Part shown: positions 51,380-58,601 of the stretch, piece by piece
Position numbering within the stretch: the first letter of the stretch is position 1
Layout of the letters: the number at the start of each line of letters is the position of its first letter
Assembly (NCBI RefSeq): GCF_000003605.2
Contig: NW_003116468.1
Coordinates: forward strand, 65,997-124,597
From: Saccoglossus kowalevskii
Taxonomy: Eukaryota > Hemichordata > Enteropneusta > Harrimaniidae
Reading direction: 5' to 3'
Length of the DNA stretch: 58,601 nt
Program-made: the position numbers and the translations under genes
The notes under the pieces: model-generated
The model's database searches: none
The model's input: the letters and a program-made list of their open reading frames with translations, nothing else
Told to the model about the DNA's origin: nothing

Positions 51380-51740
51380 ATGAATAAAGAGAGTTTGAGT
51401 TGGTCTTGGCGAATACTCCACGACAGACGCAGTCCGAGAGAGTCCAGGGGCGAGCCTTGAGGCAGTCCAGTCTTGGGCGAGTCTTGGTTCAGCCTTGTGA
51501 GAGTCTTGGGGACTTTTCCCCAGGGCACTGTGTCTTATAGAGTGCTCCAAAAGATCGACTAAGACGAGAGCTGAAACGTATTTCGTTGTGTGTGTCTTAT
51601 TTGACTGTAAAGTTAAAGTGACTTTCCCGATCCCGTACCTCAAGGGGACGAGATAGAGAGACGAGACGAGTTTCCCCCTTGACAAGTGTGGAGAACCCCG
51701 AGAGAGAAGAATTTTACCCCTGATAGTTGTACTATACGCA
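51380..51740 (+). mobile_element. Possible LTR fragment
   Basis: A GC-richer block rich in GAGAGTC and GACGAG repeats, with an inverted pair CAAGGGGA / CCCCCTTG near its end. It reads like the 3' part of a retroelement LTR followed by leader sequence. I see no second LTR, no primer-binding site I can name and no gag or pol frame. Confidence 0.25.
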
Positions 51741-51998
51741 CAGTGACGGGAATCGCTCTACGGGAAACACAGTATTCCTAATTGGATACAGCTTTACGTC
51801 ACCATTTCCACTTCACGTGAATTGTTACAACAGTTATTCCACTTGACTCACGATGGTCTTCAAATGTGAGAGATGTTATTGTTCGTGATGTGAAATATCG
51901 TCATGTTTCTGTCGTGCATGTAATGTACGAATCGGTGACAATTAATAATGACGATGTGTGTTTCGTAACTACTAGCAACAATTCCGTTTAAATTATAT

Positions 51999-52003
<5 letters not shown>

Positions 52004-52028
<25 letters not shown>
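52004..52028. repeat. AT dinucleotide microsatellite
   Basis: About twelve AT units. A shorter TA run lies at 52489-52504. Confidence 0.9.
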
Positions 52029-52030
<2 letters not shown>

Positions 52031-53221
52031 TTGTGTATAATAATATGAGAGAAATTTACATATTTGTTATGTCCGTTCACTGCAATACGGTTACACAATG
52101 ATATTCTATACTTATGAGTAAAATTACGAACGTGAAGGCTGGTAGATGAGACATACTGTCAATGTATACAAGTGATCACTGGTATTGTTGTTTTCAAAAA
52201 CAATACTCAGTACTCTGTACAGAAAGACGTGTATGTATCTTGTTGAGATTATGACTTGTTATTATACCATATTATGTCCTCTGTAGGCACAGTTGTGTAA
52301 TAAAGATATTAATTTTATTATATTGAATTTGCACTTCACTGCCATGACTACTGGGTGTATGAAGTGATATGGTATGAACAAATTAATACTGCTAAATATA
52401 TAACTGGATTTCCATATACTGTGCCAATAGAGGGCGCTATGATATTGCTTACAGTTTGGGCGTTGTATCTCACTTTTCAACACTCCTCTATATATATATA
52501 TATATTTCTATATAATGATAGTCATGAAATGTTCATTAAAATGTGTGCAAAGACACCATAACAATTGTTTGTTTTTCTTTTAACACTATTTTGTTCCGAA
52601 GCACAGAAATGGTGTGCACCATTCATTCGCGTATCAGAAAATTACCAATTTTGTCTTTGATTTTGATTTGATTTTATCACATAGCGAGTGTTGCATTTGT
52701 GAACAGGGCTAGAAAAGCCAACATTTGAATTCTCTTCTATTTTTGAGAAACAGCAGTTCCAAATGGGAGTTAGTTAGGAGTGGGGATTAGTTGTTTTCAT
52801 TCGCCACATGAAGTTCTTGGCCGTCAAAATGTGTGGATGGTCTATTCGTACCACAGATTGATTCGTCCTACAATTGCCTCAAAGTCGATTCGGCCCACAA
52901 GTGTATCTGTCGTTTCGTCCGATTTATTAGGTTAGCCTGGTACTTATTCGTCCAACACGCGTAACAAGATCCGAACAAAAAACTTATCTAATCGTGATAA
53001 CGCCCTCATCGTGCATACAACAGCACCGAAGACTGAATCACAGTCGTTTATTGTATCAAACTTTGCAATTCATCAATCATCAAATCAACTTATTCATATT
53101 TCAAGATTTATAGTGTAAATAATTAATGTTCTGAAAATGTTAAGTTTTTTATTTCTGAATATCGGAGATAGCCAATATCGTGTTTGTATTTTTCTATGTA
53201 TTAAGCACGATTGTCTTGTTA

Positions 53222-53454
53222 CCAATATATAAAGGAAGTCATCTTGCATTAGATGGCAAAGCTAACCACGTCCCTTAACACGGTGGGCTAACCAACGGCA
53301 ATGGAACGAAAGTGTTTTAAAGGGCGGTGGTCGTCGCGCAGCGCGTGCTCGAAGTTCAAGTAAATAACTTGAAACAATGTATTTTACACGCGTTGCATAC
53401 GTCGCTATGAGTCCTATATCGAACAGGGTGCGGCCAATATATAAAGGAAGTCAT
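53222..53454 (+). repeat. Direct repeat pair, 21 bp, 212 bp apart
   Basis: CCAATATATAAAGGAAGTCA plus T occurs at 53222-53242 and again at 53434-53454. The GC-richer DNA between them includes the second copy of the dispersed repeat (53387-53431) shared with 30476-30521. This could be an insertion bounded by its own repeat, but the family is unknown. Confidence 0.6.
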
Positions 53455-53761
53455 AGTTGGCGCGTAACAAAGATTGTGGTAAAGGAAAGAGTAGTATAAA
53501 CAAAGTTCAGCAATTACTTGAAATCGATACCAGGAAAGGGGGGGGGGGGTAAAAGAAAAGTCATATAACATTTTATTATTTAATAATGTATTAAAATACA
53601 TAAGATTGTCCAACTCCCTGTGATCTATTGCAACATTTTATTCGGGTAGCGACTGTTCTTCCATATTGAATCAATGATTTCTAGCCACGAAGTGAACTGT
53701 ACCGCACAAAACAAAAATAAAATTGAATAAATTGTTGCAAATTGTTGCCATGTTAGAAGCC

Positions 53762-53818
53762 GGTTATAAAATGACACGTCCTTCATACCATGTATAAAGG
53801 GCGTGTCATTTTATAACC
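53762..53818. mobile_element. 57-bp hairpin, MITE-like
   Basis: GGTTATAAAATGACACG is mirrored perfectly by CGTGTCATTTTATAACC. The arms extend to 26 bases with three mismatches, leaving a loop of about five bases. There is no clear target duplication. Confidence 0.75.
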
Positions 53819-54300
53819 TACACAAACACGGCTTGCGTGTATATTGAATAATGCGTGTGCAGTACATCGTTAATTCTGGGTAGAAGCTTACCATATTTCT
53901 CATCTGGTGTTGTGCATATATGTCCAAGCCTGACACAATTGTTCCTATCCCAACATATACTAAATAGAGACAACACCCAAAATATTAGTAGGTTGTTTTC
54001 CGCTTAGGGTATTTTTATTTTTTATACATTTCTTATATTTTTACTATATTTTATATTCTTTTTCGCATATTTTTTTGAGCACATTGCGCCCGGGTTAGGA
54101 CAACATGTATTACGCCCTCTCGTGCCAAGAAAACAGATTCGTTCGTAGTTCCATCGCCGAAATTAGCGACATGTCGCAAAAATAAACAACTAATAAAATA
54201 ACTAGTTTCGTGAGTCTGTGTGTTGCATACTTTTTCACGCAGTTGAATATGATAGTGTAATATGCCGGCCTTTTCACTGAATTAAGAGACACCGTACAAG

Positions 54301-54450
54301 CGTTTATGGACATATAAACTGTCCCATTTACGACAGCCGCAATAGTGATATCGCCATTTTGTTTATATCTAGAACTATCAAATTATTAATCAGCACTGTG
54401 TTGATGAAATTTGCCAGAATTTAAAGCATACTACTGGCGAGCATAGCGCA
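54301..54450 (+). promoter_or_regulatory. Probable DCAF5 promoter and 5' untranslated region
   Basis: TCGCCATTTT (54351-54360), a YY1-like element often found near start sites of housekeeping genes, lies about 95 bases before the DCAF5 ATG. I see no TATA box at a convincing distance. The 5' end of the transcript is not visible from sequence. Confidence 0.4.
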
Positions 54451-57400
54451 ATGCCACGGACAAGAAACTGCTCGACTACGTCGCCGATCTCGTGTACTTT
54501 CCGCAGACAGGAAACGGGTAACAGCACTCTATGTGGCCGCTACATCCGCGATAGATTCCACCGATGCCAGAGTCTTTTCAAGAAAGATTTACTCAGCCAT
54601 TTCGGTTGTGTCAATGCTATTGAATTTAGCAACAATGGCGGAGAGTTTCTTATTTCAGGTATGCATAGACTAACAACGACAGACTGTGACTGTTCGTCAA
54701 CAAGTCCCTATTTCGTTTCATTTATACTAGTACGAACCGGCGACTCTACTCTACTGTACTGATAATAACATTTGATGGTCGATTCACGTGGGCCGTACCA
54801 CGGGCGTTAATCGCTTGTTCGAAATATCTTGATCATGCTATTACAGGCACTAGTTAATGGTAACGTCTCTCTCTTGGATTTGGGAAGGGTAACTAGGTTG
54901 AAATTAAATTACTGATTAAAATAAGCATGTGCTTATATGTTTTCAATAGTATGGTCGTATCAGACGTCTCTTGATCATGTACACTATTCACATGTAAATA
55001 AATAAATTGTTTTCTACATGGTATCTCGGCAGCTGGTGCGACCATGCAAATGCGTCTCTTTATCGCCTACGTGTATTTGAGGCAATAAGTTTTTATTTTT
55101 TATGCACGTGCTGTGTGCACCTTTGTAATGTGCTCAACTATCCCACATCGAAATGATGATAAATATGTCAGGATTATAATATGTTACTAAAAATAGAACT
55201 GATGTAAACATTGTTGTGCAGTACTTATAACGATAAAATACACTGATGATATTAATGATAATTCAACATTAACTGCATTACATTGCTCCCAAAGAAATGT
55301 ATTGGTCGAACCACAGTCCCTTTATCTAGGGACTGAACAAAGCACTTTTTTAATGCCACAATGGTTTTAAACTTTCTGCACTTTAGATTTGGTGTGTTTG
55401 TTTGTTTGTCTGAAACAAACAGCATGTGACTCACTGCTTAGTAACATAATTTGTGGTCTAAACTATTAATTAAAGGCGAGAAAATAAAGATAAATCGATC
55501 ACATTTTTGTGTTTATGTAATGCACAAAAATCAATTTGTGTCTAGAGATACATGGTGCATCATTTGTAGTTAGAAAGGCAGCATTTCCTCTAAACAAACA
55601 AAGATTACAACTGAAAAATTACATTCACAATAAACTAAATTTCATAGCAAATCAAAAAAAAATAACATTCTTTGTATTGAACCATGACTGAATAACAGAA
55701 CCTGGGAAAAGTTGTTTTTGTGTGTATGTCTCAATACTTCCGCCATTCCTAACACCGACCCACAACAATGTTTGTTCTCAGTAGTTTTTGGTTGCAATCT
55801 GTGTTTATCAATTATCTAATTTAATAAATTAACCTATTTTTAGTTGTTCCACGGATATCTCAAAAGGTATTCTTACGATTTCAATAAAACTTGGTACATA
55901 GGTGCTTTGAGATAATCAACCAACATGATTGCTTTAGGGTTGAATCCATGCATATAAATTAGTTAATTTGCATACATAAGTCAATTTAAATTAAATTTGC
56001 TTCATAGGTGATCTCTAAGATAAATCACAGTCTGCAAACTGCACATGTAAAATTACTCCTTTTTTAAAAAAAAATGTTCATGTGTATATTGAAGGCATAT
56101 TGAATACTGTCTGCCAAATTCTTAACATAACTTATTCTGCTGTGGATCTAGGTGGAGATGATAGACGAGTACTGCTATGGAATGTGGAGAAAGCAATATC
56201 TGGGCTTGGTAAAGCAGTTACCATGAAAGGAGAACATAACTCTAATATATTCTGTCTAGCTTTTTCCTCCAGTAATAATAAGGTGTTTTCATCTGGTAAT
56301 GATGAACAAGTCATAGTTCATGATGTTCACAGGTAAGGAATTCCTGAATGTTTTATTTTAACTTTGCCTTTTGACATTATTACAGAATGTCAATAGTGAA
56401 AATTATTTGACTTTTTGAGGAGATTTCACACACATTGGAAGATTTTAGAATCAATTAACACACTCTCATTATTGATTGGCTACAAACAGTCATTTGAATG
56501 TCAAAGACCTACAATAAAAGTACCAGTACTCTATTTTCACTAAGAATTTATTTTCATTATTTTCGCTGAAGGGGTATTGATAGTATTGTAGAAGAACTTA
56601 ATTGGAATATATGAACATATATTATTGCCAATGTAATTGTATTTTGTTTACAGTGGAGAAGCACAGGATGTTTTCTTACATGAGGATACCGTGTATGGTT
56701 TATCTGTACAACCAGATAATGACAATATATATGCCAGCGCATGTGATGATGGTCGTGTACTCATATGGGATATCAGAGACCGTAGTGGACAAGGTATGTG
56801 CACTGATTCAAGGTAGAAGTCTTCTCTAGAGTAGAATGTATTGTGTATGCAACTTGCAATGTATGAATTTAAAATCCAGTGTACATCCATGATATGCTGG
56901 AATGGCTGAATGCATACATTGTCAATTGCGTACAATTGTGCAGCTCATTCGAACTCATTACTCAATATTCCATTTTATTTCAGAGCCATTTGTTTTAGCA
57001 AACTATACATCAGCTTTCCATGCTGTGGTCTATAATCCTGTTGAGCCAACGTTGCTAGCTACAGCCAGCTCTAAAGAAGGTGTTGGATTGTGGGATGTCA
57101 GAGCTCCAAGAACGTACGTACATTTACATTTTGACCCAAGTAGAATTATATACTGTAAACATCATTAGACATTGAACTAGTTAAGTTATCAGCAAGCTAT
57201 ATAAGGATAAAAATGTCATAGGGGTTAAATATCCTACCTACCCTACCTGTTTTTTAAAGTGCATGATAACAACCACATAATTTATTTTTTTTGGCCGAAG
57301 AATTGCCTGACTGACATTTCATGAATGTCTCTAGTGATAGGTGGATATAGTGTGCTTATTAATTTATGAGCAATTTCCTCACTCCTATTATACAACAATG

Positions 57401-58215
57401 TAAAAAGTTATATGCATCTGAAAATAGTTACAAGATGCAATACCCTAGCTCATAATAATTATATAGGAAAACATGCTCTTGGTATTGTGTATGGTGCATT
57501 TATTATTTGACTCAAAATTCAGCTTCAGATGAAGTCAGTTGTTGATTGTCTGTTTCCACTTTATAGGTGTTTATTGCGTTATGGTGGAAGTCTCTTACAA
57601 CAGAGTGCCATGAGTGTAAAGTTTAATTGTACTGGTGATAGACTAGTTTCACTTAGAAGACGTCTTCCACCTGTCTTGTATGATATACAGAGTGCTGTAC
57701 CGTTAATACAGTTTGACCATTCTGGCTATTATAATTCATGTACTATGAAGAGCTGTTGTTTTGCTGGTGATTCAGACCAGGTGAGATTCATATCAATAAT
57801 GTATATAGAAACTTTGTATACTTTACCAGAAGTAAAAATACACACACAAGCTCAAATGATATTTGAAACATACCTAGTGCTTACATGATCAATCAGATAG
57901 CTTCATTACAATACTTTATCACAAAAGTTCCTGTTTTCTGACTCGTTTTCTCAAATCTCTTTGTTCTCGTAAATTGTCCTTGGACCTTTTATACAGATCA
58001 TTAAACATGAAACATTGACCAAGTTTCACAAATATCCCAGTCATTGTGGTTTTGCGACAGAAAATCATATTTTTTGTTCAGTTTATTGATCAATGGAAAT
58101 TCATTCATCATTGTGAACGATGACACAACTGTTTTTGCTTTTATTCAGTATATTCTGTCTGGGTCTGATGACTTCAATTTGTATTTGTGGAAAATACCAG
58201 AAGGAAATTTAGAAG
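54451..58215 (+). CDS. DCAF5: DCAF5, WD40 substrate receptor of CUL4-DDB1 ubiquitin ligase (5' six exons, continues beyond window)
   Basis: Six exons with matching phases: 54451-54658, 56152-56332, 56654-56793, 56984-57113, 57567-57780 and 58149-58215, together 313 codons plus one base. They read KKDLLSHFGCVNAIEFSNNG, GGDDRRVLLWNVEKAI, NDEQVIVHDVHR, LSVQPDNDNIYAS, SSKEGVGLWDVRAP, LRYGGSLLQQSAMSV, RRRLPPVLYDIQSA, SCCFAGDSDQ and YILSGSDDFNLYLWKIP. These follow vertebrate DCAF5 closely (recalled, not aligned). Two WDXR boxes (168-171 WDIR, 213-216 WDVR) are the DDB1-docking signature of DCAF proteins. The protein brings substrates to the nuclear CRL4 ligase. The ATG at 54451 is the first in frame and gives a 44-residue lead before KKDLL, similar to the human lead. 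The later WD repeats and long acidic tail lie outside the window. Confidence 0.95.
54659..56151 (+). other. DCAF5 intron 1
   Basis: A 1.5-kb intron with GTATGC donor and CTAG acceptor. Joining across it restores the Gly-Gly-Asp-Asp run of the WD repeat. Nothing else recognisable lies inside. Confidence 0.85.
56526..56575. mobile_element. MITE fragment in DCAF5 intron 2
   Basis: The stretch around AGAATTTATTTTCATTATTT and TTCGCTGAAGGGG matches the left arm of the 211-bp MITE at 43186-43396 with scattered differences. Confidence 0.5.
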
Positions 58216-58601
58216 GTAAGTTAGATATTTGTAAGATAGCCAACTTATAACCTGATCAAAATGACTTTTCTGGTACCAAATGAATATATCTAGAAATGTA
58301 CAGACACAAGCAGACAATATCTACACGACTGGAAAAATTAATTATATTCAATTATAAATTTATTTCTTGCTATCTTCATGCTATTAGCTTAAGTATAGAT
58401 ATTAGCCTCGTAATTATATAATAATAATTTCACATAAATATTATTAAATACTGGTATCATATTAGTGACTTACCAGACAGTAATATTACAAAAAAAGCCG
58501 TTGAAGGACAAAAACAACAAAGACGTGTAGAATTAGCATACATCAGGATTTTACTCTATATAGACAATTTAGTACAATGTATTGGACATGGCATACATCA
58601 G

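Larger units (their letters stand above)
47351..54300. other. Intergenic DNA, no recognisable gene
   Basis: Seven kilobases with no recognisable protein. It contains an NRF1/YY1-like cluster (48834-48850), a GC-richer LTR-like stretch (51380-51740), AT microsatellites (52004-52028 and 52489-52504), a 21-bp direct repeat (53222-53454), a run of twelve G (53538-53549) and a small perfect hairpin (53762-53818). A 110-codon minus-strand frame at 47513-47845 is unrecognised and about as long as chance allows. Confidence 0.5.

Overview
This is a stretch of animal nuclear DNA, AT-rich, with many short exons bounded by GT...AG introns, two kinds of metazoan gene, long satellite arrays and small foldback transposons. 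The adhesion-GPCR architecture (LamG/pentraxin-like, then GAIN, GPS and 7TM), the decayed repeat-borne coding sequence and the dense MITE-like hairpins suggest a marine invertebrate such as a hemichordate, mollusc or relative. The sequence alone does not fix the phylum. There are two assembly gaps (21421-21797 and 37896-38221).

Two real protein genes can be rebuilt. On the minus strand, from 14365 down to 706, lies a 21-exon adhesion G-protein-coupled receptor. Every splice phase agrees and the joined exons give 809 residues: signal peptide, LamG-like domain, Thr/Ser-rich stalk, GAIN domain, GPS with an intact His-Leu/Thr cleavage site, and seven membrane helices. On the plus strand, from 54451 to the right edge, lie the first six coding exons (313 residues) of the DDB1-CUL4 substrate receptor DCAF5, a WD40 protein. 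The rest of DCAF5 lies beyond the window.

The 40 kb between them has no gene I can recognise. It holds two adjoining 27-bp satellite arrays (20437-26145) that share a core, a GC-rich element with terminal inverted repeats (41738-42723) carrying a nested 143-bp hAT-like MITE with a perfect 8-bp target duplication, a heavily mutated mobile-element-like gene (about 43950-46660), a 37-bp minisatellite (46905-47350), several hairpin elements and a tRNA-derived SINE-like fragment.

The receptor gene also carries repeats in its introns: a 2.3-kb array of 20-bp units, a dimeric 32-bp minisatellite abutting a splice acceptor, and an inverted, nonsense-mutated copy of one of its own GAIN exons. That copy is the most unexpected item here. 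Most long open frames in the window are by-products of tandem repeats, either with a period divisible by three or with long stop-free runs. They should not be taken for proteins. The two genes show no functional link.
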